Origin: Lonsdalea britannica
Lineage (GTDB): Bacteria > Pseudomonadota > Gammaproteobacteria > Enterobacterales > Enterobacteriaceae
Length of the DNA stretch: 64,000 bases
Direction: 5' to 3'
NCBI RefSeq assembly: GCF_002111595.1
Contig: NZ_LUTN01000007.1
Location: 62,001 to 126,000, forward strand
The stretch's first letter is position 1. Each line of letters starts with the position of its first letter. The position numbers were made by a program, and so were the translations under genes. The notes beneath the pieces were generated by a model. It had not been told where the DNA came from and made no database searches. It worked only from the letters and a program-made list of their open reading frames with translations. Positions 19,410-29,313 of the stretch are shown in pieces.

Positions 19410-20339
19410 ATGGTCAGAATTTATGCACCGGCCTCCATCGGGAATGTGAGCGTTGGCTTTGACGTGCTGGGCGCGGCGGTTTCGCCGATAGATGGCTCTT
19501 TGCTGGGAGACTGCGTCTCCGTCAGCGTGGCTGATGAATTCAGCCTGAAGAATGAAGGGCGCTTCGTCGGCAAACTGCCGACTGAGGCCCGCGAGAACAT
19601 CGTTTATCAGTGCTGGGAACGTTTCTGTCAGGAAATCGGTAAAACCGTACCTGTGGCGATGACGCTGGAAAAAAATATGCCTATCGGCTCCGGTCTGGGC
19701 TCAAGTGCCTGCTCCGTGGTCGCCGGGCTGATGGCGATGAATGAATTTTGCGGTAAACCGCTGGATGACAATCGTCTGCTGACGCTGATGGGCGAGCTGG
19801 AAGGCCGCATTTCGGGCAGCGTTCACTACGATAACGTCGCGCCGTGTTTTCTGGGCGGCATTCAGCTGATGGTGGAAGAATGCGGGATCGTCAGTCAACC
19901 CGTGCCGGGGTTTGACGATTGGCTGTGGGTCATGGCTTATCCGGGCATCAAAGTGTCGACCGCCGAAGCGCGGGCGATTCTGCCTGATAGTTACAGCCGC
20001 CAGGACTGTATCCGTCACGGCCGCTACCTGTCCGGTTTTATTCACGCATGTCATACCGGCCAGGCTGAACTGGCGGCGACGCTGATGCACGATGTGATTG
20101 CGGAACCTTACCGCACCCAACTGCTGCCCGGTTTTGCCGAGGCACGGCAGGCGGCGCAGGAAATCGGCGCGCTTGCGACCGGGATTTCCGGTTCCGGTCC
20201 GACGCTCTTCTCAGTCTGCAACGATAAAGCGGTCGCGGAGCGTCTGGCGGACTGGCTGCGGGTAAACTATCTGCAAAATGACGAAGGTTTTGTTCATATT
20301 TGCCGTCTGGATACGTCCGGCGCGCGACAATTGGGATAA
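19410..20339 (+). CDS. thrB: Homoserine kinase
   Basis: 309 residues (E. coli 310), GHMP kinase family, with the ATP-binding loop '[17 protein letters not shown]' at about residue 90 and the N-terminal '[17 protein letters not shown]'. It phosphorylates homoserine for threonine synthase. ATG 19410 gives the family N-terminus; a frame-extended start at 19389 lies inside thrA. Confidence 0.97.
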   Translation: MVRIYAPASIGNVSVGFDVLGAAVSPIDGSLLGDCVSVSVADEFSLKNEGRFVGKLPTEARENIVYQCWERFCQEIGKTVPVAMTLEKNMPIGSGLGSSACSVVAGLMAMNEFCGKPLDDNRLLTLMGELEGRISGSVHYDNVAPCFLGGIQLMVEECGIVSQPVPGFDDWLWVMAYPGIKVSTAEARAILPDSYSRQDCIRHGRYLSGFIHACHTGQAELAATLMHDVIAEPYRTQLLPGFAEARQAAQEIGALATGISGSGPTLFSVCNDKAVAERLADWLRVNYLQNDEGFVHICRLDTSGARQLG

Positions 20340-20342
20340 CGC

Positions 20343-21632
20343 ATGAAACTGTACAATCTGAAAGATCATAACGAACAGGTCGATTTCGCTCAGGCGATAC
20401 GACAGGGATTGGGAAGCCAGCAAGGTCTGTTTTTCCCGCTGGATCTGCCGGAGTTTGATCTGACGGCGATCGATGAGCTGCTGGAGCAGGACTTCGTGAC
20501 CCGCAGCAGCCGTATTCTGTCAGCCTTTATCGGTGACGAGCTGCCGCCTGAAACGGTCTACCAGCGGGTCAAAGCGGCGTTCGCTTTCCCTGCACCGGTC
20601 GTCCCGGTGAGCGACGATATCGCGGCGCTGGAGTTGTTCCACGGTCCGACGCTGGCCTTTAAAGACTTCGGCGGCCGCTTCATGGCGCAGATGCTGGCGG
20701 AAGTCGCCGGCGATCAGCAGATCACCATTCTGACCGCAACCTCCGGCGATACCGGTGCCGCAGTGGCGCATGCGTTCTACGGTCTGGAAAACGTACGCGT
20801 GGTTATCCTTTATCCACGCGGCAAAATTAGCCCGCTGCAGGAAAAACTGTTCTGTACGCTGGGCGGCAACATCCATACCATCGCCGTCGACAGCGATTTC
20901 GATGCCTGTCAGGCACTGGTGAAACAGGCGTTCGATGATCAGGAGCTGAAAGATACGATCGGTCTGAACTCAGCCAACTCCATCAACATCAGCCGCCTGC
21001 TGGCGCAGATCTGCTACTACTTCGAAGCTGTGGCGCAGCTGCCTCAGGAAGCGCGCAATCAGCTGGTGGTATCTGTACCAAGCGGCAACTTCGGCGATCT
21101 GACCGCGGGTTTGCTCGCCAAATCACTGGGCCTGCCGGTCAAACGTTTCATCGCCGCGACCAATGCGAACGACACCGTGCCGCGCTTCTTGCAGAACGGC
21201 GCATGGCAGCCTAAACAGACGGTCGCTACGCTGTCGAACGCAATGGATGTCAGCCAGCCGAACAACTGGCCGCGCGTTGAAGAGCTGTATCGCCGTAAAA
21301 ACTGGCAGTTGAACACGCTGGGCTTTGGTGCGGTCAGCGACGAGACCACCAAAGAGACGATGCACGAGCTGGAAGCGCTGGGTTATACCTCTGAGCCTCA
21401 TGCGGCCATCGCCTACCGTCTGCTGCGCGATCAGCTGCAGCCGGGCGAGTTCGGCCTGTTCCTGGGAACGGCGCATCCGGCGAAGTTCAAAGAGAGCGTG
21501 GAAGAGATTCTGGGTAAACCGCTGGAACTGCCGGCCGCCCTGGCTGAGCGCGCCGATCTGGAGCTGCTGTCTCACCACTTCGGTCCTGATTTCGCCCAGT
21601 TGCGCAAGTTCCTGATGGAACTGCCGCGTTAA
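20343..21632 (+). CDS. thrC: Threonine synthase
   Basis: 429 residues (E. coli 428). This PLP enzyme of fold type II turns O-phosphohomoserine into threonine. The PLP lysine is in 'LAFKDFGGRFMAQ' (about residue 107), and the phosphate-binding glycine-rich loop is 'VSVPSGNFGDLTAG'. It starts three bases after thrB and completes the thrLABC operon. Confidence 0.98.
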   Translation: MKLYNLKDHNEQVDFAQAIRQGLGSQQGLFFPLDLPEFDLTAIDELLEQDFVTRSSRILSAFIGDELPPETVYQRVKAAFAFPAPVVPVSDDIAALELFHGPTLAFKDFGGRFMAQMLAEVAGDQQITILTATSGDTGAAVAHAFYGLENVRVVILYPRGKISPLQEKLFCTLGGNIHTIAVDSDFDACQALVKQAFDDQELKDTIGLNSANSINISRLLAQICYYFEAVAQLPQEARNQLVVSVPSGNFGDLTAGLLAKSLGLPVKRFIAATNANDTVPRFLQNGAWQPKQTVATLSNAMDVSQPNNWPRVEELYRRKNWQLNTLGFGAVSDETTKETMHELEALGYTSEPHAAIAYRLLRDQLQPGEFGLFLGTAHPAKFKESVEEILGKPLELPAALAERADLELLSHHFGPDFAQLRKFLMELPR

Positions 21633-21641
21633 ACCACATCG

Positions 21642-21671
21642 CGATCCGTGAGGGGCTCCTTCTCCTCACGG
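21642..21671. terminator. Hairpin between convergent thrC and galK
   Basis: CCGTGAGG ... CCTCACGG forms an 8-bp stem in the 70-base gap between the two stop codons. No T-run follows on either strand, so a terminator role is plausible but not certain. Confidence 0.45.
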
Positions 21672-21702
21672 CTCTGGCGATCGTCCGGCGGCGTTGCAGG
21701 CC

Positions 21703-22869
21703 TTAGACCAGCAAACTCGCGCCGTTGGACGGCTGGCTGATATACAGCGTAGGTTGCAGACCGGTGAGACGCGGGTACTCCCGCTCAATCATCGCGCCGA
21801 TGTCCTGCGTCATATCGACGGGAACCAACGCCACCACACAGCCTCCGAATCCGCCTCCCGTCATTCTCGCGCCTCCCCGATCGCCGACCTCATCCTGAAT
21901 CAGCTTTGCCAACGCATCGACGGGCGGGACTGTGATTTCAAAGTCATCGCGCATAGAAAGGTGTGACTGCCTCATCAGCGTCGATAGTCTTGGCACATCG
22001 CCTGCGGTCAGCGCTTCGGCGGCGGACAGCGTACGGGCATTTTCCGTAATGACGTGACGCGCGCGGCGCGCGGCAATATCGTCCAGCCCGGCTTTTTCCT
22101 GCTCGAACTGTTCCAAAGAAACATCCCGCAGCGCGGCGACCCCAAAATGACGGGCCGCGGTTTCGCACTGCTGCCTGCGCAGGTTGTATTCGCTGTCCAC
22201 CAGACCTCGATGGACGTTGGAATGGACGATCATGACGGCGATGTCGGCGGGCATTTTCACCAGAGAGTGATCCAGCGAGCGGCAGTCGATCAGCAGAGCA
22301 TGACCTGCGCGGCCCAGCGCTGAGATGTACTGGTCCATAATGCCGCAGCTACAGCCGACGAAGTCGTTCTCTGCCTGCTGTCCGTTCAGCGCCAGCTCAA
22401 GCTGGCTGAGCGACAGCCCATTCAACGCTTTAAAGGTTTGACCGATGGCGACTTCCAGCGACGCGGAGGAGCTTAATCCCGCGCCGGTGGGAACGTTGCC
22501 GACGATGACCATATCCATCCCCGTCAGATTCACGCCGCGCAGCCGCAGGCATTTCACCGTACCGCGCACGTAATTGGCCCAGCCGAAGGTGGGATGCGGC
22601 ACAATATCCTGCGTCAGATCGAACTCATCCCGCTGACGATCGTAATTAATGGCGACGACCCGGATGCGGCCATCATGACGCGGGCGGGCGGCGATCATGG
22701 TTTGATAGTCGATCGCGCAGGGCAGGACAAACCCCTCGTTATAGTCGGTGTGTTCGCCGATCAGATTGACGCGCCCAGGCGCCTGAATGAAGGCGGCCGG
22801 CGCGTAGCCGAAAGACTCTTGGAATACCGCGCCTGCGGTCATTTTCAAATGGGTGATACGAGTGGTCAT
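21703..22869 (-). CDS. galK: Galactokinase
   Basis: 388 residues (E. coli 382), GHMP family. Phosphorylates galactose to galactose 1-phosphate in the Leloir pathway. Shows '[18 protein letters not shown]' (substrate loop, about residue 32), '[13 protein letters not shown]' (ATP loop) and '[12 protein letters not shown]' near the C-terminus. An AGG box eight bases before ATG 22869 supports the start. It follows galT by nine bases in one operon. No galE or galM is adjacent, so the epimerase and mutarotase must be elsewhere. Confidence 0.97.
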   Translation of the reverse strand: MTTRITHLKMTAGAVFQESFGYAPAAFIQAPGRVNLIGEHTDYNEGFVLPCAIDYQTMIAARPRHDGRIRVVAINYDRQRDEFDLTQDIVPHPTFGWANYVRGTVKCLRLRGVNLTGMDMVIVGNVPTGAGLSSSASLEVAIGQTFKALNGLSLSQLELALNGQQAENDFVGCSCGIMDQYISALGRAGHALLIDCRSLDHSLVKMPADIAVMIVHSNVHRGLVDSEYNLRRQQCETAARHFGVAALRDVSLEQFEQEKAGLDDIAARRARHVITENARTLSAAEALTAGDVPRLSTLMRQSHLSMRDDFEITVPPVDALAKLIQDEVGDRGGARMTGGGFGGCVVALVPVDMTQDIGAMIEREYPRLTGLQPTLYISQPSNGASLLV

Positions 22870-22878
22870 CAGTCAGCC

Positions 22879-23922
22879 TCAGGCGTGTTCGCGAAAGTGA
22901 ATGTCGCTGACCGCGCGCAGGCGTTCCGCCGCCTGCTCCGCTGTCAGATCGCGCTGGCTTTCCGCCAGCATTTCATAGCCCACCATGAATTTTCGGATAC
23001 TGGCGGAGCGCAGCAGCGGCGGGTAGAAGTGAGCGTGCAACTGCCAGTGGTCGTGGCTTTCCGCCGTGAAGGGCGCGCCGTGCCAGCCCATTGAATAGGG
23101 AAATGAGCACTGGAACAGGTTGTCGTAGCGGCTGGTCAGTTTTTTCAGGGCGAGCGCCAGATCGTCGCGCTGTCGGTCGTTCAACTGCGGTAATCGCCGG
23201 ACGGCGAATTTCGGCAGCAGCAGTGTTTCAAACGGCCACGACGCCCAGTATGGGACGACCGCCAGCCAGTATTCGGTTTCCACTACCGTTCGTTCTCCCG
23301 CCTGTTGTTCGCGCTGCATATAGTCGAGCAGCAGCGGGGTTCCGTACCGCGTCAGATAGTCGCGCTGCTGCTGGTCTTCAATCTTTGCCTCATTGGGCAG
23401 AAAATCATTGGCCCAGATCTGCCCGTGCGGATGCGGGTTGGAACATCCCATCATCGCGCCCTTATTTTCAAACACCTGCACCCAGGGATAGTGGGCACCC
23501 AGTTCTGCGGTCTGATCGCTCCAGGTATCAATCACGTCGCGCAGCGCGGGGAGGGAGAGCCGCGGGATCGTTTTGCTGTGATCAGGAGAGAAGCAGATCA
23601 CCCGGCTCAGCCCACGGGCGTTGCTCATCTGAAAGAGCGGATCCTCGCTCGGCGAGACGTCCGGGGTGTCCGGTAGCAGCGCTGAAAAATCATTGGCGAA
23701 GACAAACGTGCCGTTGTAGTTGGGATTAATCTCTCCGGAAATACGACGATTGCCCGCACACAAATAACAGCTTGGATCGTGGGCGGGCGGCATCGTGAGA
23801 TCGGGGCGATCCTGCTGCCCTTGCCAGGGCCGTTTGGCCCGATGCGGCGAGACCAGCACCCAGTCGCCCCTGAGCGGGTTGAAGCGTCTGTGTGGGTGTT
23901 CTGTGGGTTCAAACAACATCAT
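22879..23922 (-). CDS. galT: Galactose-1-phosphate uridylyltransferase
   Basis: Swaps galactose 1-phosphate with UDP-glucose to form UDP-galactose. The active-site 'NPHPHGQIW' with the nucleotidyl histidine is present, as are the zinc residues of 'CYLCAGNRR'. I place the start at 23922, six to eight bases after an AGGAG box, giving 347 residues (E. coli 348); ATG 23919 is the next codon. Upstream in-frame ATGs to 23967 lack a Shine-Dalgarno site. First gene of galTK here, downstream of two gal operators. Confidence 0.95.
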   Translation of the reverse strand: MMLFEPTEHPHRRFNPLRGDWVLVSPHRAKRPWQGQQDRPDLTMPPAHDPSCYLCAGNRRISGEINPNYNGTFVFANDFSALLPDTPDVSPSEDPLFQMSNARGLSRVICFSPDHSKTIPRLSLPALRDVIDTWSDQTAELGAHYPWVQVFENKGAMMGCSNPHPHGQIWANDFLPNEAKIEDQQQRDYLTRYGTPLLLDYMQREQQAGERTVVETEYWLAVVPYWASWPFETLLLPKFAVRRLPQLNDRQRDDLALALKKLTSRYDNLFQCSFPYSMGWHGAPFTAESHDHWQLHAHFYPPLLRSASIRKFMVGYEMLAESQRDLTAEQAAERLRAVSDIHFREHA

Positions 23923-24007
23923 GGACGACTCCTGTGTCATCACTGGGACCGATGCCCCGTGTTGCAAAGCGTTGATCCGCTTTTGGCTCGGGGAAAATTG
24001 ATGAATT

Positions 24008-24023
24008 GTGTAATCAGTTACAT
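24008..24023. promoter_or_regulatory. gal operator, proximal to galT
   Basis: GTGTAATCAGTTACAT, close to the GalR/GalS palindrome GTGNAANCGNTTNCAN. It lies about 86 bases upstream of galT, just past the likely -10 (TATATA, minus strand, 24031-24036), so it would overlap the transcription start. Confidence 0.72.
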
Positions 24024-24095
24024 TGCATTTTATATAGGAATGTGGCCTAAAGTTGGCATGTCATTGAATGATGAGCTGTTGTTTTCTTGATTTTT

Positions 24096-24111
24096 GTGTA
24101 ACCGATTACCC
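24096..24111. promoter_or_regulatory. gal operator, distal to galT
   Basis: GTGTAACCGATTACCC, an excellent match to the GalR/GalS consensus. Its centre is 88 bases from that of the proximal site. Two operators flanking the promoter suggest repression by DNA looping, as in the E. coli gal operon. Confidence 0.82.
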
Positions 24112-24335
24112 TATTTAAACAGCGGCGGATCATTTTGTGAAGTGCCGATAGAGGCCAGGACCGTCACCACGATCGCGTAAACGCATCGCGTCTGCGTTAG
24201 GTGTTGTAGAAGGTCGCAGGCTCAGGGTGAAAGCGGTATATTGAGCGGCATGGCGAGCGCTGTGTGCCGCCCCGTAATAGGCAATGACGTCAATGTGCGT
24301 GCCGCTGCACGCCGTGACGTATACAGGAATGTGAT

Positions 24336-25346
24336 ATGGCTACCATAAAGGATGTTGCCCGTTTGGCGGGTGTCTCAGTTGCGACAGTGTCCCGTGTGAT
24401 TAATGAATCGCCCAAGGCCAGCGTGGCCTCACGCGAGGCTGTGACTCAGGCGATGGCGGCGCTGCAGTATCATCCTAACGCCAATGCTCGCGCGCTGGCG
24501 CAGCAAAGCGCCGAGACGATGGGACTAGTGGTGGCGGATGTCTCCGACCCCTTTTTCGGCACTATGGTTAAAGCGGTGGAGCAGGTGGCTCAAAGCGCGA
24601 AAAAGTTCTTGCTGATCGGCAATGGTTATCATGATGCCGAACAGGAAAGACAGGCGATCGAACAGCTCATTCGCCATCGCTGTAGCGGTTTGGTGGTGCA
24701 TGCGAAAATGATCGCCGACGATGAGCTCGGCATGCTGATGGACCATATTCCGCACATGGTGCTAATCAATCGGGTACTGAAAGGTTATGAACGACGTTGC
24801 ATCGCGCTGGACGATCGTCAGGGCGCATTTTTATCCACACAGCATTTGATTCAGTCGGGCCATCGGCGCATTGGTTTTCTGTGTTCAAACCATCCTATTT
24901 CCGACTCAGCCGACCGTCTGCAAGGGTATAAAGAGGCGCTGGCTAAACATCAAATCGCCTACGATGAGCGGTTGGTGGCGAGTTCTACCCCGGACGAAGC
25001 GGGCGGCGAGATGGCGATGACGATCCTGTTGAGTCGCGGAGGCGATATGACCGCCGTGGCTTGTTACAACGATTCGATGGCGGCGGGCGCGCTGTCGGTG
25101 CTGGATGATAACGGCATCACGGTGCCGCAGGCGATGTCGCTGGTGGGATTCGACGATGTCCTGATCGCCCGTTATTTACGTCCTCGCCTCACCACGATCC
25201 ACTATCCGGTTTCGGCGATGGCGGTACAGGCAGCGGAGCTGGCATTGGCGCTGTTCGAAGGTAGAGAACCCGCGGAGTCGACGCATCTGTTTCACCCCAC
25301 GCTGGTGAGACGTCAATCGGTCGCAGGGCCGTCCGAGGCCCGCTGA
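24336..25346 (+). CDS. galR: GalR/GalS, LacI-family galactose repressor
   Basis: 336 residues. The LacI-type helix-turn-helix 'IKDVARLAGVSVATVSRVIN' at the N-terminus is identical to that of E. coli GalR, followed by the hinge helix 'ARALAQ' and a periplasmic-binding-protein-like core with 'VACYNDSMAAGA'. E. coli galR is unlinked to galTK and sits by lysA; here it is divergent from galTK, separated by 413 bases with two gal operators. GalR and GalS are hard to separate by eye. The core and operator match favour GalR. Confidence 0.9.
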   Translation: MATIKDVARLAGVSVATVSRVINESPKASVASREAVTQAMAALQYHPNANARALAQQSAETMGLVVADVSDPFFGTMVKAVEQVAQSAKKFLLIGNGYHDAEQERQAIEQLIRHRCSGLVVHAKMIADDELGMLMDHIPHMVLINRVLKGYERRCIALDDRQGAFLSTQHLIQSGHRRIGFLCSNHPISDSADRLQGYKEALAKHQIAYDERLVASSTPDEAGGEMAMTILLSRGGDMTAVACYNDSMAAGALSVLDDNGITVPQAMSLVGFDDVLIARYLRPRLTTIHYPVSAMAVQAAELALALFEGREPAESTHLFHPTLVRRQSVAGPSEAR

Positions 25347-25454
25347 TGTCATCGGCTGTCCATGCGCGATAAAGGGAGGCGTCCTCTATCCCCGAGCGCT
25401 ATACCGCGGCAGCCTCTTCATACCGATATGCGCTTCTGTGCGCTAAACGCCTTA

Positions 25455-26342
25455 TTAGAGGTGTTGGTCCAGAAAGGCCCGGATGACCGGAATCATTTCC
25501 TGTCCATGCGTCTCCAGCGCAAAGTGGCCGGTATCGTAAAAACGGATGTCGGCAGTCGGAATATCGCGCTTCCAGGCCTCAGCGCCAGCAGGCAGAAAAT
25601 AAGGGTCATTTTTGCCCCAGACGGCAAGCAGTGGGGGCTGCTTCTCGCGGAAGTAGGCTTGAAAACGCGGGTAACTCCGTACGTTAGACGCATAATCCAG
25701 CACCAGGTCAGAGCTGAATATCGGCATTACCCGGGCGTGATATGTGCAGCCCCTCTAACGTATAGCCATCCGGCGATACGAGGTCAGTATTCGGCACGCC
25801 TTCCAGATACTGCCATTTGACGGCGGCAGGCGTCGGAAAATCGCTCAACGCTGCGCGGTTTTCCGGCGTCGGCGAGTCCCAATACCTTCTGATGGCGTCC
25901 CAGCCTGAGCCAGACCTTCTTCGTACGCATTGCCATTCTGAGAAATAATCGCCGTAATCCGCTCCGGATGCGCCGCCGCCAGGCGCCAGCCGACCGGTGC
26001 GCCATAGTCATGCACCATGATCGCATAGCGCTCCAGCTTCAATTGCTCCGTGAATTGGCCGATCGTTTCCGCAATATTATCAAACTTATAGGCATACTCA
26101 CCCCTCGCCGGTGCTTCGGTGAAGCCAAAGGACGGCAGGTCCGGCGCAATCACATGATATTTCTCCGCCAGCGCGGGGATGAGATCCCGGAACATATACG
26201 ACGACGCGGCGAAGCCGTGCAGCAGGAGAACGCAGGGTGATGAGGGATTCCCCGCTTCTCGATAGAACATGTTGACCTGTCCCACCTGCTCATAGCGATA
26301 GTGGACCTGCGATGGTGCTTTCACGGTGCTGGTAGTATTCAT
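25455..26342 (-). CDS. Alpha/beta hydrolase (epoxide hydrolase/haloalkane dehalogenase-like), with two opposing frameshifts
   Basis: The N-terminal 148 or so residues are in one frame: oxyanion '[16 protein letters not shown]', then '[12 protein letters not shown]', with the nucleophile elbow H-D-Y-G. The C-terminal 90 residues, in the same numbering frame, carry '[12 protein letters not shown]' and the catalytic histidine in '[11 protein letters not shown]'. Between them the true sequence is in another frame ('[20 protein letters not shown]'). The breaks are a lost base at about 25899-25903 and an extra T at about 25710. They cancel, so the repaired length is 295 residues. Catalytic triad D-D-H is plausible. 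Substrate unknown. Divergent from a CGNR regulator. Confidence 0.82.
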
Positions 26343-26354
26343 CGCTTTTCCTTT

Positions 26355-26426
26355 GTAACCCTTAAAGTGGTAATTTGAAGGTTACTGATATCTCGTGTAA
26401 CCTGTCAATTATTTTTTAAAGGTTAC
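26355..26426. promoter_or_regulatory. Four GTAACC/GGTTAC half-sites in the divergent hydrolase/CGNR promoter
   Basis: GTAACC at 26355-26360 and 26397-26402, and its complement GGTTAC at 26380-26385 and 26421-26426. They make two inverted repeats with almost equal spacing (arm starts 25 and 24 bases apart), longer arms GTAACC(C)TT. Together they fill the space between the two start codons, as expected for operators of the adjacent regulator. Confidence 0.6.
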
Positions 26427-26430
26427 ATTG

Positions 26431-27012
26431 ATGACGACATCCTCTTCTTCGCAGCCCCACTTTCTCGCGAACCATCTGGTTCTGGACTTCATTAACAGCG
26501 CTTATGGCGTCGGTGAGGCGTTTCAGGACTGTCTGACCGATGATGCCAGCGTCGTCTCCTGGCTTAAGGCCGCCGGGCAACTTCCCGACGATTTTTCGGA
26601 TATTCCGTCCGGCCTCGCTGAAAGGGCCAGAGCGTTAAGAGAGGCGGCAGGGCGGATGATTGCATCGGGCCGAGCCGGGGTGGCCTGTTGCCCGGATACG
26701 GTCAATCAGGTCTTGGATCAAGGACGGCCGACGAGACGTTTGGAGTGGGACGAACAGGCGTCAGCTTTCAAACTGATTGAGCGCCGCAGAGATGACCAGA
26801 TTGATAGCTTGCTTGAACCGATAGCCTCAGCGCTGGCGGTGCTGCTGTCTGGAGAGTCGTTGAAGTATGTGCGCCGGTGCGAGGCTCACGACTGCACGCT
26901 GATGTTTCTGGACACCACAAAGTCGCATCGACGCCGCTGGTGCAGCATGGCGCTCTGCGGTAACCGAATGAAAGTGGCGGCGTTTCGCTCACGGAAACAA
27001 GATGTCAGATGA
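26431..27012 (+). CDS. CGNR zinc-finger (ABATE-domain) putative regulator
   Basis: 193 residues from ATG 26431, five bases after a GGTTAC repeat; a TTG one codon earlier is possible. The N-terminal part ('HFLANHLVLDFINSAYG') is the ABATE-type stress-linked domain. The C-terminal CGNR finger has 'CEAHDCTLMFLDTT' and 'RRRWCSMALCGNR', which supply four cysteines for zinc. Such proteins are usually taken as transcription factors, often next to hydrolases or transporters, but few have been studied. The divergent layout suggests it controls the alpha/beta hydrolase and itself. Confidence 0.82.
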   Translation: MTTSSSSQPHFLANHLVLDFINSAYGVGEAFQDCLTDDASVVSWLKAAGQLPDDFSDIPSGLAERARALREAAGRMIASGRAGVACCPDTVNQVLDQGRPTRRLEWDEQASAFKLIERRRDDQIDSLLEPIASALAVLLSGESLKYVRRCEAHDCTLMFLDTTKSHRRRWCSMALCGNRMKVAAFRSRKQDVR

Positions 27013-27187
27013 GCGGGTTTCGAGCCGTCACCTGAATCGCAGCCAGGTGACGGCATCAATAGAACATCAGCGCGGTGAAGGGGGATGTCGCCGAGCAGGC
27101 TAAACGAGTGAGGCCTCTGTATCGCCTTCCATACCTAGAGGCCGAACGGCAACGAAGCGTGAATCGTCGCCGTCGCTTCACTACGGC

Positions 27188-27964
27188 TCATACGCGTTCA
27201 GCGCGTTTGAATACCAGCTCGTCCGCTGACGATTCGGCGGCGGCGAAGCTATATCCCTCAAGGTCAAACCCTTTCAGCTGTTCCGGTTGCGTGAGCTGAT
27301 TCTGGATAATGAAACGGCTCATCAGTCCACGGGCTTTTTTGGCATAGAAACTGATGACTTTGTATTTGCCGTTTTTCTCATCCAGAAAGACCGGCTTGAT
27401 GATGCGCGCGTTTAGCGCCTTAGACTTCACCGACTTGAAGTATTCATCAGAAGCAAGGTTAATCAAGATGTCGTCACCCTGCGCTGCCAGCGCCTGATTC
27501 AGCGTGTGAGTGATGGTATCCCCCCAGAACTGGTACAGGTTATCTCCCGCCTGATTCTTGAGTTTGATCCCCATTTCCAGACGATAGGGCTGCATCAAGT
27601 CCAGCGGGCGCAGCACGCCGTACAGGCCTGAAAGAATACGCATGTGCTTCTGGGCGAATGAAAAATCACGATCGCTGAAATCCTCGGCCGCGAGGCCGGT
27701 ATATACGTCGCCCTTAAATGCGAGCAGCGCCTGACGAGCGTTATCCGGCGTGAAGTGGGGCTGCCAGTCGTTGAAGCGCGCCGCGTTCAGCCCGGCGAGT
27801 TTGTCGCTGATGCCCATCAGCGAAGAGATCTCCGCAGGCGTCAGTTGTTTACAGCGTTCGATGAGCTGGGACGAGCGCTCCAGCAGTGCTGGCTGAGAGT
27901 GACGGTGAGTCGGGAGCGGGCTGGTGTAGTCCAGCGTTTTAGCCGGAGAGATCGTAATAAGCAT
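27188..27964 (-). CDS. yaaA: YaaA, peroxide stress resistance protein (DUF328)
   Basis: 258 residues, the same length as E. coli YaaA. Start at 27964 gives '[17 protein letters not shown]', the family N-terminus; a longer frame to 27994 has no support. Conserved stretches are 'FKGDVYTGL', '[22 protein letters not shown]' (part) and '[11 protein letters not shown]'. In E. coli, OxyR induces yaaA, and the protein lowers free iron and protects DNA from peroxide. Next to talB, as in E. coli. Confidence 0.95.
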   Translation of the reverse strand: MLITISPAKTLDYTSPLPTHRHSQPALLERSSQLIERCKQLTPAEISSLMGISDKLAGLNAARFNDWQPHFTPDNARQALLAFKGDVYTGLAAEDFSDRDFSFAQKHMRILSGLYGVLRPLDLMQPYRLEMGIKLKNQAGDNLYQFWGDTITHTLNQALAAQGDDILINLASDEYFKSVKSKALNARIIKPVFLDEKNGKYKVISFYAKKARGLMSRFIIQNQLTQPEQLKGFDLEGYSFAAAESSADELVFKRAERV

Positions 27965-28302
27965 GAGCGAGTTCCCTTTGATTTCGATGCGCAATTTTTA
28001 TAGCACTAATGTAGCAAAAAACGGGCTAATACCGGGGAAGGAAAGGGCGATGGTTGCGACAGGGAAGGGTAATCGACGCGGTGGCCAGGAGATCTTTTTT
28101 CTCCTTCATATCCACATGAACAAAAATGTTATTGGCGGTGATTTTCGATTTTCTTATTGATTTTAAAAGTGAAAAACATAAAGAAAGCATGATGGCAGTG
28201 ATTTGTCAGGCCATCTTGCGTGGGGTTTCGCGCATGCTATTATCAATTTCTGGCGACGGCACCCTGCCACCAGTTCATGTACTAACAATGAGAAAGGCCA
28301 AC

Positions 28303-29256
28303 ATGACGGATAAACTGACTTCCCTACGCCAATACACTACGGTAGTGGCTGATACCGGTGATATCGCGGCAATGAAACTGTACAAGCCGCAGGATGCCAC
28401 GACTAACCCTTCTTTGATTCTGAATGCGGCCCAGATCCCGGAATATCGCAAACTGATTGATGACGCCGTGAACTGGGCGCGTCAGCAGAGCAACGATCCT
28501 GCTCAGCAGGTGACCGACGCCTCCGACAAACTGGCCGTGAATATCGGGCTGGAAATTTTGAAGCTGGTTCCCGGCCGTGTTTCCACCGAAGTGGATGCTC
28601 GCCTGTCCTATGACACCGACGCCAGCGTGGCGAAAGCGAAGCGCCTGATCAAACTCTACAACGATGCCGGGATCGACAATGATCGTATCCTGATCAAATT
28701 AGCCTCCACCTGGCAGGGCATCCGAGCAGCGGCGCAGCTGGAAAAGGAAGGCATCAACTGTAACCTGACTTTGCTGTTCTCCTTCGCTCAGGCCCGCGCC
28801 TGTGCGGAAGCGGGCGTGTATCTGATCTCCCCGTTCGTGGGCCGTATCCTTGACTGGCACAAAGCCAACGGCGAACAGCAGACGTTTGAACCACAGGAAG
28901 ATCCGGGCGTTATCTCGGTGAGTGAAATTTACGATTACTACAAGTCTCACGGTTACGAGACGGTGGTCATGGGCGCAAGCTTCCGTAACAGCGGTGAAAT
29001 TCTGGCGCTGGCGGGCTGCGACCGTCTGACTATCGCGCCGGCTCTGCTGAAAGAGCTGGCGGAAGCGAAAGGCAGCGTTGAACGCAAACTGTCTTACAGC
29101 GGCGATATCCAGGCGCGTCCTGCTCCGCTCATGGAGTCCGAGTTCTATTGGGAACACAACCAGGATCCGATGGCCGTCGATAAACTGGCGGAAGGGATCC
29201 GTAAGTTTGCCGTCGATCAGGGCAAACTGGAAAAAATGATTGCCGATCTGCTGTAA
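28303..29256 (+). CDS. talB: Transaldolase B
   Basis: 317 residues, same as E. coli TalB. Moves a dihydroxyacetone unit between sugar phosphates in the pentose phosphate pathway. The Schiff-base lysine is in '[13 protein letters not shown]' (about residue 132) and the N-terminus is '[20 protein letters not shown]'. The long upstream frame from 28126 is not part of the protein. It is followed by a strong terminator. Confidence 0.97.
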   Translation: MTDKLTSLRQYTTVVADTGDIAAMKLYKPQDATTNPSLILNAAQIPEYRKLIDDAVNWARQQSNDPAQQVTDASDKLAVNIGLEILKLVPGRVSTEVDARLSYDTDASVAKAKRLIKLYNDAGIDNDRILIKLASTWQGIRAAAQLEKEGINCNLTLLFSFAQARACAEAGVYLISPFVGRILDWHKANGEQQTFEPQEDPGVISVSEIYDYYKSHGYETVVMGASFRNSGEILALAGCDRLTIAPALLKELAEAKGSVERKLSYSGDIQARPAPLMESEFYWEHNQDPMAVDKLAEGIRKFAVDQGKLEKMIADLL

Positions 29257-29284
29257 GGGCGGCAAAGACAGGAAGCATCGCCAT

Positions 29285-29313
29285 ACGGCCAGCCATCGCT
29301 GGCCGTTTATTTT
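29285..29313. terminator. talB terminator
   Basis: A perfect 9-bp stem (ACGGCCAGC / GCTGGCCGT, loop CATC) followed by TTATTTTT, 29 bases past the talB stop. It reaches into the last codons of the convergent cyclase gene. Confidence 0.85.
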
